Shown: positions 1 to 11,720 of the stretch, in pieces
Layout: each line of letters starts with the position of its first letter
Numbering within the stretch: position 1 is the stretch's first letter
Assembly (NCBI GenBank): GCA_003339415.1
Contig: PDHQ01000122.1
Span: 1 to 64,000 of the forward strand
Source of the DNA: Ophiocordyceps camponoti-saundersi (nom. inval.)
Taxonomy: Eukaryota > Ascomycota > Sordariomycetes > Hypocreales > Ophiocordycipitaceae
Direction of reading: 5' to 3'
Length of the DNA stretch: 64,000 nucleotides
The notes under the pieces: generated by a model
Databases searched by the model: none
Told to the model about the DNA's origin: nothing
The model's input: the letters and a program-made list of their open reading frames with translations, nothing else
Program-made: the position numbers and the translations under genes

Positions 1-114
1 GTTTAAGAATTTTTTCCTCGCTTAATAATAATCTAAATAAAAAAAAAACTTAATTTCTATATAGTATTTCTATCGCGCTATTTATTAGTATTTTTTTTAT
101 ATTAAAATAGCTTA

Positions 115-290
115 CGTAAGCTAACTAAAAATTTAGTCCTTTTAGTTTTTAGTCTTTAGTTAGTTAGTCCTTATATTTAAAGACTAACTAAAGTCCTTAG
201 GCTAACTAACTAAAAACTAACTAAAAGGTACGTACTTTTAGTCCGGACTTTTTTTAGTTAGTCCTGACTAACTAAAAACTAACTAATTTT
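115..290. repeat. Cluster of TTAGT/ACTAA direct and inverted short repeats
   Basis: Within about 175 bases the pentamer TTAGT or its complement ACTAA occurs many times in both orientations, including runs of ACTAACTAA and TTAGTTAG and the inverted core AGTCCGGACT near 239-248. Sequences on the two sides can pair with each other. This may be a decayed transposon end or just simple repeats shaped by RIP. No function is assigned. Confidence 0.5.
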
Positions 291-1380
291 AAACCCTAGC
301 GCTAGCGTTATTATTAATATAACTAAATTAATTATTTTAAGCGTAATTATCTAAAGCTTTATAAGTAAATAGGGATTTTAAAGTTAGGGCTTTTTATAAG
401 TAAAGCGGGGAAATTAAAAGTAAATCTAAAGTATTTTAATTAAAAGGATAATAAGTAAGGAGGGATAAATATACGCTAAATATTATAGCTTAGGTAATTT
501 CTAGCTTTATTACGTTACCTTATATAAAGATAATCCGCGCGTAGCTTAGGCGCGTAGATTTATTAATAAGTATATATTATAATTATATTATACCTTAGCT
601 TATAAACTAGCGCTAGCGGTATATAGCGATAAGTATATAGCTAGCTTTATTATTTACTATAACTAGGGTATTCTCTAAGTTTCCCGTAACTAATATAATA
701 TTACTTAATCTTATATATTAGCTATATAAGTAAGTTTTTACTATTAGTATATAAGTTTATTAATTCTTACCTTAAGCGGTGCTATAATTTTAAGCTTATT
801 AGAATCTTCTTTATAAAGATTAAGGTTTAATTCCCTAGGCTATAAGGGAGCTTTTCCGCCCTCTTATCCTTATTTTTATAAAAGCTATTAGGCTATTAGC
901 TAAAAACTATATAAAATATTTTATTAGCGTAATAATATATAACTTTTCTATCTTACGCTCTTACCTCCTTAGCTAGCTTAAAGAGGGGACTATATAAGGG
1001 ATTAGTTTATAACTAATCGTAGCTAGATAGGGGGGATTATAGTGGATATATTTAGGTTTTCCTAATAGCGCTTAGTTATCGCGCGGGGTATATAGCTAGC
1101 TTAGGAGGGGGGCTTCTCTCCCCTCTCCTTCCTCTCTTCGATAGCTTTAATTATAACTTTATTTTAGCTTATTTCTATAATCGCCTTAGTAAGACCTTTA
1201 TATTATAATATATTTTTTTTTATTTAAGTATTCTTATTAATTATAGCTTTTTAAGATTTTAAATAGTAATAATTTAATATTATTATTATATTTATTAACG
1301 CCCCTTATTAAGAGGAATTTTTTATTAATTAGCTATATTTTTTTAAAAATAATATAAATTAAGTTTATAAGCTTAATTAA

Positions 1381-1545
1381 GCTTTATATAGCTTTAAATT
1401 ATTACCTATAATATAATTTATATATATAAGTAAGGCTTTTAAATATTATAAATAATAATAATTTAAATTTAAGTTTTATATTTATATTTATCTTAAGGGA
1501 TTTATTATATTTTTTTATATTAATAATATTATAATTATAATACTT
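1381..1545 (+). mobile_element. RIP-killed Ty1/copia reverse transcriptase fragment
   Basis: Reading frame 1381 on the plus strand gives ALYSFKLLPII-stop-F. This aligns with the copia signature ALYG-[LF]-[RK]-x-SP-x-x-W, with Gly to Ser, Arg to Lys, Ser to Leu and Trp to stop, each explained by RIP-type transitions. In the same frame 39 codons downstream is IIFFYINNII, the copia catalytic box IIFFYVDDII with both Asp codons changed to Asn and Val to Ile (G to A). Order, spacing and shared frame make this a genuine copia RT relic. Element ends were not found. It is not a functional gene. Confidence 0.75.
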
Positions 1546-3481
1546 ATAGCCGCTTTTATAAATAAGGGAAAAGGTATTTTAAAAAAATTATAAGATTTAT
1601 ATAACTTAAGTAAACTTATTATTTTTTTAAGCTTATAATTTTATAGGAATTATATTATATATATAATTTAAATATATTAAAAAAAAATATTTTTAAAATA
1701 CTTAAATTATTTAGTAATAGCGTTATAAATATTATATAAATACCTTAGCCGCTTAAGGTTAAAATACTAACTAATTAAAAAATATAGCTACTTATAATAT
1801 TTTAAAAAAAATAGCTAAAAAGGATAAGTAATATAAATTACCTTTTTAATAATATAAGGCTTAATTTAGCTTTTATAAATAATAAGTTATATAAAAGTAA
1901 CCTTAACTTAATTACTTTATATTTTCTTATATAGAAAAATTTAATATAATATTTTTAAGGTATAAAAAGCTTAAGCTTTATACTTAAAAGTATTTATAGT
2001 TTTTAAGATTTAAAGCTTTATATTTTCGTAAATACCTCCTTTATAGATAATTTATATATAAAATACTTAATAGCTAAATATATTATTTTTATTAATATAA
2101 GCTTTATATATTAGAAATCGAAATAGTAAATATTTATAATATTATTATTAATAAAGGCTAAATTTAATAATTTAACGCTTATAAGTATAAGCTTAATTTA
2201 AATAAATAAGATTCTTAAAAACTTAAAGCTATTATAATAATAAACGCTTATAATTATATTTATTAATAATTTTAATATTAAAGCTATCGCCCTTAATAAG
2301 TTTAAAATAGCCTAAATAAGGTATATTAATATATAATATAAATAAGTTATTAATTATATAAAAAAGTAATTTTTTATAATTTAATATATTAATATAGCTA
2401 ATATAGCTATAAATAGCCTTACTAAGCTTTTATAATATATTTAATATATTAAATTTATTTATATATTATATTTATCTAACTTAAAAATTATAATCTTACT
2501 TTTTAAAGCTAAAAATAATATAAAAAATAGCCTTTATATATTATTAAATAAGCTTAAAGCGCTCGATAATAAAGCTTATAATACCCTTATATTACTTAAT
2601 AATAAAAATATTAATATTATATAAGCTAATTAATTAAATTAAAAGACTAATAAATAATATAATATAAGATTTTTATTATTAAGGGATCTTATACTTAAAA
2701 AGGGGATTTTAAGGAAAAAAAGTAATTAATATTAAGCTATAGCTATTAATTAAGATAGAATAAATTATTTTAAAAAAATAAGTATTAATTAAGATAAAAT
2801 AAATAAAGTATATTATAATTAATACCTTAATAAGGCTTATAATTATTAACCTTATTATTAGCTTAGCTTTATATTATTATTAATCTTATAATATATACTT
2901 TTTAATATATTTTTAAATAATTATTATAACTTTAAAAATATTAATAATAAGTATATTTAAGCCCCTTATTATTAAATATATTAACTTATATAACTTTAAT
3001 AATATTCTCCTTATTAAGTAATATAAATAATAATACCTTTTTTTATATATATATATATTATTATAAAATTTATAGCTTATTTTTAGCTTTTAGCTTAAAA
3101 AGGAATTTTCCTTTAAATTAAGCCTTTTAATACTTTTTATATAAGCGTTTTTAACTCCTTTTAATAGCTTAATTTAACTTTCTTAATAGCTTAAATTAAC
3201 TTATTTAAAGCCTCTTAAAAGTAGCTTAAAAAAGCTTATTTTTATTATTTTTCTACTATTTCTTATATTAATTAACTAATTTAAAATAAAATAACTTTAT
3301 TTAAAACTTAATTTAATCTCTTAAATCTTATTTTTTTATTATATTTTTAAGCTATTTAAGCTTTTTACTAACTTTTTAAGAAAAGTTTAAAAACGCTATT
3401 TTTACTATTTTATTTTTTTCTGCGCTTTACGATATAAGATAACTATTTTCCGCTTATTTAAGTAAGCCTAAAGGGGGGTAT

Positions 3482-3628
3482 TAAGGGGGTTTATATAACT
3501 AGCCCCGCTAGACCTTACTTATAAGTATATAACCTAGCCTAGCTATCCTAGCCTAGACCTAGCATATATATAATATATATATATTAGTGCACCTACCCGA
3601 TAGCCTGTGCCCACCTTATGTTATTATA
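3482..3628 (+). repeat. RIP-damaged copy of an inverted repeat shared with 63438-63596
   Basis: This segment matches the reverse complement of 63438-63596. Blocks such as AGCCCCGCTAGAC, CCTAGCCTAGACCTAGCA, AGTGCACC and GCCTGTGCCCACCTT are kept. CACGTG in the other copy reads TATATA-like here, and other CA/TG steps read TA. The differences are almost all C-to-T or G-to-A in this copy. The two copies are about 60 kb apart in opposite orientation. Similarity fades on both flanks. I cannot say what element it came from. Confidence 0.75.
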
Positions 3629-3629
3629 G

Positions 3630-4490
3630 TATAGATAGTAGTCCGTGTGTATGTAATCTATATATATAAATATATGTACCTATATATACTATGGCCATGA
3701 CGCACTGTTATTATACTATTCGTACCTACCTAGATTGTTGTTAATTGTGCAGTAAGAATCAGATGGTATCCGTAGCAGGAGCAGTAGCAGTAGCGGACCT
3801 ACCACCCCTGAGATTTTAATTATAGACTATTAACTAACGAACCTGCCTAAGTACCTAATGTACGGATATGTGCATACGGATATACATAGTACAGCTAATA
3901 CTAACAGCCTACAGGTTGCTCGTATCTATAGTCGCTGCTCGCTAGTGCCGGTACTGTACGAATGTACATGGGCTCATTAGACCGCATCTACAGACACACT
4001 GCTACAACAACCTTCGCACTGCAGCAAAACTGATCTATCCCACATTAGCACCGTCATCCTCTCCCCGGGCCACATCCGGAGGCCGCTAGCCTGCTCGCTC
4101 ACGAGACACGCCACAGTGAGAGCGCGGCCCTCTCCACCATTAGGCCGGCTAAACGGCCGTTTCGACAGGCTACTGAGACACGACCCGTCCCTTCTCTCCG
4201 CACTTTCGCCGTTAGGCTTCCAACACTATCTACCTATGTACCTAGGTATGTACATACTACTGCCACCACCACCACCACCACCACCACCATTACACTTTCA
4301 CCACTGCGGATACTTCCATGACCACCAAGCGGCGCAGAAGCAAGCTCGCTTTCCTTATTGCCCACCTGCCTGAGTGTGTGCGAAGTTGGTCCGGATAATA
4401 GATAGGTACCTAGGTAAGGAATAGGTAAATATGTACGGACTATGTACATACATACATACATACATACATACATACATACAATGGCAACCA

Positions 4491-4574
<84 letters not shown>

Positions 4575-4958
4575 AACGAGCGCACCACTGAATTACCCGC
4601 CCACTGACTCTGCGTAGGTGCCAAGCCTGTAACTGTCCATTACCCAACCTACCTACCTACCTTCGGGCGCCAAGCCGTGCTGTGAACATTAGAAAACCGT
4701 CTATTAGAGCCTGGGTTAGAGGTATAACAGAGCATGAGGCGCAGAATAGTAGCTTAGTCACAGTGTTACACTCACTGTCACTAACATCACTACTGTTGAC
4801 ATAGGTAATTTAATATTGGCAGCCCTGCTTGGCGCGCCATAGGTAGGTAGTAGGTACCTACCAGCCTGCGGCCAGCCTGCTCATCAGCGCTACCCGCCAC
4901 TGGAACCACCCGGCGACCTCCACCGCCAACCGCCAACCACCATCCACCAATAGAAGCG
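3630..4958. other. Intergenic, microsatellite-rich, no supported gene
   Basis: No convincing coding sequence. It contains scattered TACCTA motifs, a CCA/CAC triplet run near 4262-4290, a (CATA)n array around 4447-4480 and a pure run of about 80 C at 4493-4572. Short open frames here are proline, glycine or repeat translations and I do not regard them as genes. Confidence 0.7.
4493..4572 (+). repeat. Poly-C homopolymer, about 80 nt
   Basis: An uninterrupted run of C directly follows the (CATA)n array. It lies about 1 kb upstream of the plus-strand F-box gene and shows C on that gene's sense strand. Its true length is uncertain, because runs this long are error-prone in any sequencing method. 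Confidence 0.85.
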
Positions 4959-4959
4959 C

Positions 4960-5554
4960 CCAACCAGCCACCATCACCTTCTGCTTCTCCGTCCTCCTCC
5001 GTCTTCTTCTGCCTCATCCCCTTTCTTCTCCTCCTTCTCCACCTCCTTCTCTTCACCCCCCTTCCTACTCCTCATCGCCATCGATCGTCATCATCATCGT
5101 CATCAGCATCGTCGTCACCCTCGCCTCTCCTCCTCATCCTTCATACCCAATTCATTCTGCTGCTAATTCATCGACCGATTCGTTCATCCCGCTGACCCCC
5201 TATCTTCTCTCACTTCCTGTCGCTCGTAACCTTAGTGTCTCTGCTCCTTTGTCTCTCTTTCTCAATCGCCTTGGCCATCCAACGTCTTATCAGACTCATC
5301 CACTTCTCTGCAGTCTTTCGCATCTCCAGACTTTCTTCATTCCTCGTCCATGTCCCTTCCTCCAAGCGACCGTCACCGATCATAGCAGATCTCAGCTTTG
5401 CCCGCCGACCGCCATGACAGCACTTCTCTCTGCCTCGCTCTGCCTCGGTCAATAAAGACGTCTTGCTTGACCGGGGCTGGCTGTTGACTCGGCCCACCTG
5501 CTTCGTCAGTCGCTCATCGGCTTTTCTCCCGCAATTGCTCAACAAGTCGTTCCC
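4960..5554 (+). promoter_or_regulatory. Pyrimidine-rich promoter/5' leader of the F-box gene
   Basis: About 600 bases of CT-rich sequence (CTTCT, CCTCC and CATCAT stretches) lead directly to the proposed start codon at 5555. Long CT tracts upstream of the start are common in promoters and leaders of filamentous fungi. No TATA box or specific operator was identified. The short open frames inside it are treated as spurious. Confidence 0.35.
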
Positions 5555-7179
5555 ATGGAACCCCCTCACGTCACCGAGTTCGCCTCGGAGCGCTACTTCG
5601 AAAAGCTTCATCAACTCAGTGCCGGCCAGCAATCGCATCAGCAGTCCGATTTCTCCACTGCTGCCGTCTCCGCGACCTTCTTTCTTCCGCTTCGAGAGAC
5701 TAAGCTGCTCGATGCCGATGCCGTCAAGCCGATCGAGCCGAAGAGGGACAAAGGCCGTTTCTTCTCCTTGCTGCCCAAAGTCTCACGGCCGCCGTTGAAA
5801 CAGCCATGCGTTCGAGAACCCGAGCCTGATTCTGTCTCGCAACCGAGACTATCCAACGAGTCCTGGTTTGTCCTAACATCGTCTCCTCCCCCTTACGTCG
5901 ACCTTCTGACGCAAACCATCACGCTCTCAGTCTTTCGTCGGGCCAAGTCTTCTTCTCCCTGCCAAACGAGTTGCAGGTTCACATCATCTCGTTGCTGCCT
6001 CTGACAGACGTTCTCAATCTGCGTCTGGTTTGCAAGTCGTGGCACGCCATAATCACTCTCAATGAGTCGCCCATTGTACGACACCATCTCGATAACTACA
6101 TCCCCGCCTATGCTCTCCGCCTATACCCTGTCGCAGTACCGGGCGAAATAACCCTTCACCATCTCTGCGGCCTGTGGCACCGTCTACATGTCGCGGCCAA
6201 GCTGGCGTTTCTCATGTGCGAGTGGATTACCAAGGACATCTTCCTGCGCCAAACCGAGGCCCAACGTGCTTCGTTTGGACCTCAGCACGAGCGCATGCGC
6301 CGCCGCCTCATCCCGCTCCTCTTTACCATTTTTCACTTCTTCGAGACTTATCGGATACTTCACCTGAAACAAATAGCCGAACATGATGGTCACGGTCTGC
6401 AGAGGAAGCCTTACACTATCAACCCCATTGAACGGCAGATTTTGGCCATGTACGACGATAGAACTCTCCTCAGGGTCCACGAGGTCTTTCCGCTCGTCAT
6501 CTCATCTTTCTGCCGTCGATTGCGGCCTCCCACCTACGTCGGCCGGGTCGAGCGATCCCTTCGTGGCTACCTTCGGGAGCGACCGTCCGACGAGGTCCAC
6601 GCGGCCATCTTGTGCATCGGAGGCCTCCGTCAGGTGGAGAGGCTGTGGGAGATTAAGGGCTACAATTCTCGTCGCGCCGCTGTCGACGCCTGGTACCACG
6701 CCCTCACAAAAGAGTCGACCGTCGATGCATGCACCTCCAAGCTACGTCTTGGTTTGAAAGGATTTGGCCGCAAGAGGCCAGCCGCCGGTCCTCGACCATC
6801 ATCCGGCGACGGCTGGCCCCGGGCCAAGACATCGTCAGACTTTTCAGGTCCGACTTCTGTCGATGAGCCCAACTGGATCTTCTGCACCAGTCTGGCGGCC
6901 GGCATGCCCATGACACTTCCGCCGAAGGAGCACGCCCAACTTATCCTCGACGACCTACCCAGCCTGCAGCACATTTGGCTGGTTACGGCCGAGGCGACGA
7001 TCTTGGACCGCGGCATCGTCCCGCGGACGCAGGACATCAAGCGAAATCAGCAAGTCATGCTCGACCTAATACGCGAGGACGGCATGGGCGAGGAGGACGA
7101 TTGGTGGTACGGGCGGCATATTCTCGACTCGATCCGTCCGTCCGCGGGCGCTGCCGATGATGACGCCGACTGCGTCTGA
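5555..7179 (+). CDS. F-box domain protein
   Basis: Two-exon model: 5555-5865 and 5931-7179, with a 65-nt intron (GTTTGT...CTCTCAG, CTGAC branch site) that keeps the frame. It gives about 519 aa. Residues about 112-155 form an F-box: FFSLPNELQVHIISLLPLTD, then a VLNLRLVCKSWHAII-type helix. F-box proteins bind Skp1 and present substrates to an SCF ubiquitin ligase. The rest is predominantly helical, with no LRR, WD40 or other recognised substrate-binding repeat. A low-complexity linker rich in Gly, Pro and Lys lies near the middle of the second half, and the tail is acidic. The ATG at 5555 has a good context (TTCCCATGG). The target is unknown. F-box identity is good; function beyond that is inference. 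Confidence 0.8.
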
Positions 7180-8014
7180 CCCTGGACCATTGGGTTTCTT
7201 TTCTTTCATATTATTTTTTCGTCTTTCCCCTGTTGCTGCTAGCATGAAGATGAGACAAGAAAAGTAGGAAGTATTCAAGGAAGGAAACACATAAACATTG
7301 AGAGCTAAGAGGAGGATTTCGAGCATTTACGCGGCGTTCTTTACACCCTCGGCCTTGGGGGCGAGGCGAACACGGATTTCAACGACTTTCCCACGACAGG
7401 CGACATATATATAATGACAAGCGTTGCTTCGATACTCTTTCCTCACAGTGGCTCTATGATCCCTTCCCACGACCAAGTGTCATATTGGCTGCAATCTCAT
7501 GCGAAGAGCTGCCGAATTTCTTCTGTACACGAGCCTCGATCGCCACCATCCTTTGCAGACAAAACACTTCCCTGCAGCGTCATACATAAAAAGTCATATT
7601 ACCGTAGATATTCGACTGACAAGATATTCTCGCCTTGCTGCTCCTGCTCCTGCTCCTGCCTCTGCCACCTAAATTCCCTTTCCGACGCCATGCTCGCTGC
7701 CCGCTCGATGCATGACTATGTATGCCTGTAGCTTGCTATGTATGCGTCGCCATTCCAACTCAAAACAGAGAAACGTTCGTAAATTGTCGTTATGGGCCCG
7801 CGCCATGACTGAGAAGTGACATATAACACAGTCGGCGGTGACCGAGACATGGCTTACCCTTCTTCTGTCGACGTCCACCACGGCAGCTGACATGCGGTGA
7901 AAACGCCCACCCAAACACACCCCTCCCCCCTTTTTTTTTGGTCTTCTTGCAGTCCCCTTTCCCCCGGCTTGACCTCCCACCATCCGCGAATGGACTCTTG
8001 ACCTGCTTCGTTCG
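7180..8014. other. Intergenic between convergent genes, no supported gene
   Basis: This holds the 3' flanks of the F-box gene (plus) and the AT-hook gene (minus). It has T-rich stretches, a CTCCTG repeat near 7640-7665 and a poly-T run near 7930. No convincing ORF or RNA gene was seen. Confidence 0.6.
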
Positions 8015-11014
8015 CTACCTCCCGATGCTCTGAAACATATGCTGGTCCCGCATCTTCGCCTGCGACAGGGCCGCTTCCAGCTGCGACGGGCTTCCGAGTG
8101 CCGTCACGGCCGCTGCGTCCTGTACGTCTCGCTCAGTCAGGCCGTAATCCATGTTAAGGTAGCTCTGCTCGCCGTAGCTGTGGAAAGTGCCCATGGCGTT
8201 CGGCTGCGACGTCGCCTGCTGATGCTGGCTGTGGAAACCATGAGATTTTCCGCGATGCTGATGTCCCCTCATAGCCGCCATGCCTCTCTGGTGAGACATG
8301 CTTGGTGTGCCGCTCCCTCCCGAATTCGATCTTCCCATGTTTTGAGGGTAGTGATGAGGTCCGCTCATGCTGCGTCCGAGGTTCGTGCTGTGATGGCCAA
8401 GGGACCCCAGTTGGTTGCTCATCGGCGATTGCTGCGGTGTGTAGATCATCTGAGGCGACATTTGAGCAGGTCGCTGCGCCACATAACCACCACTCATCTG
8501 GCTCCTCGGTCTCGGCGGTCCCGACGGCTGTAATGGGCCTTGGTTTCGCTGTTGATCTGCCGCGCCCAAAATGGGCGATTGGTGTTGCGCTTGTTGGGCA
8601 TAGAAACGCTGGGTGGGGGGCGGCGGCGGAGGCGGGTGGTGCTGGTGGTGCTGGTGGTGCTGCTGAGGCTGCTGATGCTGCTGATGCTGATGCTGATGCT
8701 GATGCTGCTGCTGCTGATGCTGCTGCTGCTGATGCTGCTGCTGCTGGTGCTGCTGGTGCTGTTGGTGCTGCTGATGCTGCTGATGCTGCTGATGCTGCTG
8801 GTGCTGCTGGTGCTGCTGGTGCTGCTGGTGTTGCTGCGGCTGCGGCTGCGATTGCGGCTGCGGGTTGCCCAGCTTATGCTGCTGCTGCTGCTGCTGCTGT
8901 AGACATTGCCCAGAATTCATCGTGACGCTTGGTGGCCTGATGTGGGCGGGCTTCTGCGAATCGAAACCCCTCGTAGCCGGTAGCTGAGGCGAAGCGCTGT
9001 TAAAATTGTGGCTCAGAGCAGGAGATGCCGTTAATTGCGGGGACAAGCCTTGCGAATCAATGCCCCCGCCTTGTTGGTGCCCCTTGTCTTTCGATATGCG
9101 GCGTCGCTTTGCAAGGTGATCTTGATGTATCGAGCCAGTGCTTTGAGAGGTTGTATAGCCTTGACTCGCTGGCCCATCCAACGACGCTTGACTCCCGTGC
9201 AGGACTGGACGCTTCATTGTCCTCGGATGGGATGTAGTATTGGGCCCGATGCCACTGTTCTGTGGACTGCCCTGTCCCGGATGTGGCCCCTGACTGTAAA
9301 AAGGCGTCGCATACAAAGGCGGAGTTGGCCCGTTTTCCGGAAGAGCTGATGCATCTGCTACTGCTGCTGCGACAGGCAGTGACGAATCAGTTCGTACGGC
9401 GCTGCCAACCAAGCCGGTTACTGAACCATTAGGCCCCTCCTCGGCTAGGGCAGGGGCTCCTGGGAACATAGTCGAGGCTCGAGGCAGCGGACTGCCGAAG
9501 TTCTGAGTTTGGGTGGCGCCTGGAGCCTTGCTTCCCGATTCAGAGTGCTTCTTCACGGCGTTTTCCTTGGGTCGATTCTTGGACCCTTTCGGGCGTCCCC
9601 TCTTGCGTTGTCCAGGAGTGCTGGTCATGCTAGCGTCTGGGTTAACCTGACTTTTTGGCGGAGCCCCCGTCAGAAGTGCAACTTGAGAAATAGCCGACGG
9701 TTCAGGCTGGTTCGCGGCAGAGAATCCATGCCCGAGGTCTTGGCCGGCCAGCATCGGTTGTGGATGGGCCTCCGGCACGGCAACCGAGGGTGCTGGACGA
9801 GACTTCTTCATCCCCTTATCTCGTCGTACTTTGGAGCTCTTACTCCCCTTAGGTCGGCCTCGAGCTCTTCTGACGGGAACAGGAGACGCTTCCTGACGAT
9901 CCCAGCCCGTCGTATCGCCTGCAACAGAAGAAAGAGGGGGAAGATGGAGAGAGTCGGCCATGGCGGCTGGGTCATCGACCGGGGGAAATATCTCTCCAAG
10001 CCAGTTTACAAGTAGCGAGCCCGAGCTGTTCGTCAAGACGCTCTGGGGGAAAGAGCCGTCAGTGGGAGGTGGAGCGCCGGGTATGCCGCCGAAGTAAGCC
10101 AGCGCCTTGCACAGCTGTTCGACAACCAGGATAGGGTGAAGAGTTCGGAGGAGGGTGAGGAGGCGAGCTTGCTCAGCCTTGGTTTCTTGAGGTGTCGGAG
10201 TGCGTGTTTGCAACCATTCGGAGGTCGAGGTCGATGAGGGCGCTGCTGCAGCTGCGGCGGCGGCGTCGGTAGCAGCCGCCGGCGCTGCAGCAGGAACGGC
10301 GATCCTGGACGGCGGAGTCGAGGCAGGGTCGGACGTTCTCGCCGTCTGTAGATCCGTGTCATCGCCATGCCATACCAACTTGGAGCGCCGCACAGGCTGC
10401 CAACCAGCCTGATTAGCCCGTCTGGCTTGTGCTTCGGTCTCTTCACTTGTTCGCTTGGCGGCAGCATTGCGATCGGTAGGCTTAGAGCCTGTCAAGTCGA
10501 TGTGCATGACGGCGAAATTGCCGTTCCTGCTGTTGGTCATGCCCTGAAGCTTAGTGGGCACAGGATTCCTCACGCGGCCGTCCGTATGGAAGCCAGTGGG
10601 GTCTAGGGCGTCTGGGGAGGACGGCTCTGGATTAGCTAACTAGGGAATTGGGATACACGGTCGCGTCGTGACGAACCTCGGACCGCGCTGCCGCTGGTCG
10701 TGGGCGGCGTCGGAACTGGAGTTGGGGATGGTGCAGGCGGCGGCGCCCCATTGTTCAACGGCTGATCGTCGGGCTTGATGCTTGTCGTCGGAGACGCGAT
10801 AGCTGCGGAAACAGAAACGGTCAGCTTTGTGAAGGCTAATTAGGAGCTGACTTGTCGATGCGTGGCACGAGATTTAGGAAGGGGAAAGTATGAAGCCCTC
10901 CGCCCCCTTCCTCTCCTTTAGAGGGTAAGAGGTCCTCTGTCACCAAAGATTGAATTGGGTTTTTTTTTCTTCTGGAGTAGAGAGAGCGAACAACCCACGT
11001 GCAGCTGGAGCCAT
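8015..11014 (-). CDS. AT-hook, Gln/His-rich nuclear protein
   Basis: The long open frame (10573 to 8015) begins in mid-gene at a GTG. Upstream, 10802-10677 continues the frame across a 50-nt intron (10676-10627, ending CTAATCCAG). A tiny first exon, 11014-10999 (ATG plus 13 nt), is the only in-phase start I found and would join by a 196-nt intron to give MAPAAPIASPTTS. The total is about 917 aa. Two AT-hooks share the core RGRPKGSK, one after RRA and one after RK, which should contact the minor groove of AT-rich DNA. A conserved-looking helical block lies nearer the N-terminus (LLRTLHPILVVEQLCKALAY). The middle is an extreme Gln/His tract, and the C-terminus ends in a short helical segment after a Gly/Ser/Gln-rich region. 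It is probably a chromatin or transcription factor. Its family is not recognised, and the first exon is tentative. Confidence 0.75.
8620..8905 (-). repeat. CAG/CAC-type triplet repeat inside the AT-hook gene
   Basis: On the coding strand this is an imperfect run of CAG and CAC codons, about 90 codons with few interruptions, encoding poly-Gln/His. The opposite strand reads CTG/CTGATG. It is a likely site of length variation between strains. It explains the long Leu- or Ala-rich frames seen on the other strand, which are not genes. Confidence 0.85.
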
Positions 11015-11404
11015 GGCGACCGCAAAGGTGCCGAGCTCAGGGCGAGCACCGGAGGACGTGCTACATGCCCTCTGGAGCCGATTGCTGGCGAGCGACGGTT
11101 CGTCTAGCAGCACTTCACATGGTCCAGCGATACGCTGGGGCGGGGACTCGTCTTGGCGGCCTCTTCGCAGTGAAAAGCTCGACGACGGATAATGATGGGG
11201 TGTGCTTGGTGGGTGAGCGGGTTCGAAGCTGTGATGAATGACGGCTGACGACGACAAATGGCCAAGGGAAGGTGTTGCGACTCAGATGCGTGGCTGCAGG
11301 CTCGCGGCCGGGGCATGAAGCTGTCGCCGGCGTCGATCTCGGGCAAGTCTGGCGAAATATGGAGTCGTTGGGGCTGCTGACGCATGAGCATTGAGAAGGG
11401 GAAA

Positions 11405-11407
<3 letters not shown>

Positions 11408-11447
<40 letters not shown>

Positions 11448-11448
11448 A

Positions 11449-11520
<72 letters not shown>

Positions 11521-11583
11521 CGCAAGGAAGACAGAAGAGAAAGAAACAGAGAGGAGAGGGGAGGAGGAAGAGAGAGAGAGAGA

Positions 11584-11650
<67 letters not shown>

Positions 11651-11720
11651 TACGTGTGAGAGAGAGAGAGAGTGAGAGAGAAGGAGAGCGAGAGAGAGAA
11701 TGAGAGAGGGAGCGAGGAAA
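11408..11720. repeat. Poly-G tracts followed by GA/GT microsatellite
   Basis: Two G runs (about 39 nt at 11408-11446 and 69 nt at 11452-11520) are followed by purine-rich GAGA and a GTGTGT block (about 11583-11601), then further GAGA to about 11720. The runs lie roughly 400-500 bp upstream of the proposed start of the minus-strand AT-hook gene, so that gene's sense strand carries poly-C. Run lengths are unreliable. Gly, Pro, Arg/Glu and Ser/Leu open frames here are repeat translations. Confidence 0.85.

Larger units (their letters stand above)
1..3480. repeat. AT-rich, RIP-decayed repeat island
   Basis: The whole stretch is strongly A+T rich and has no open frame of useful length. Residual C and G sit mostly in CC, CG and GC contexts, while CA and TG are scarce, which is what RIP (C-to-T at CpA in duplicated DNA) leaves behind. 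One recognisable relic, a copia reverse transcriptase, lies at 1381-1545 on the plus strand and is listed separately. Base composition returns towards normal between about 3480 and 3700. I see no intact gene here. The left end of the island is outside the window. Confidence 0.8.

Noticed and set aside
4116..4624. Open frames over the CATA and poly-C region (poly-Pro, poly-Gly, MYVCMYVC)
   Set aside because: They are translations of microsatellites and a homopolymer on both strands, with no protein-like sequence outside the repeats.
8302..8925. 207-aa plus-strand frame rich in Ala/Asp and a Leu-rich partner
   Set aside because: Antisense shadows of the CAG/CAC repeat in the AT-hook gene.
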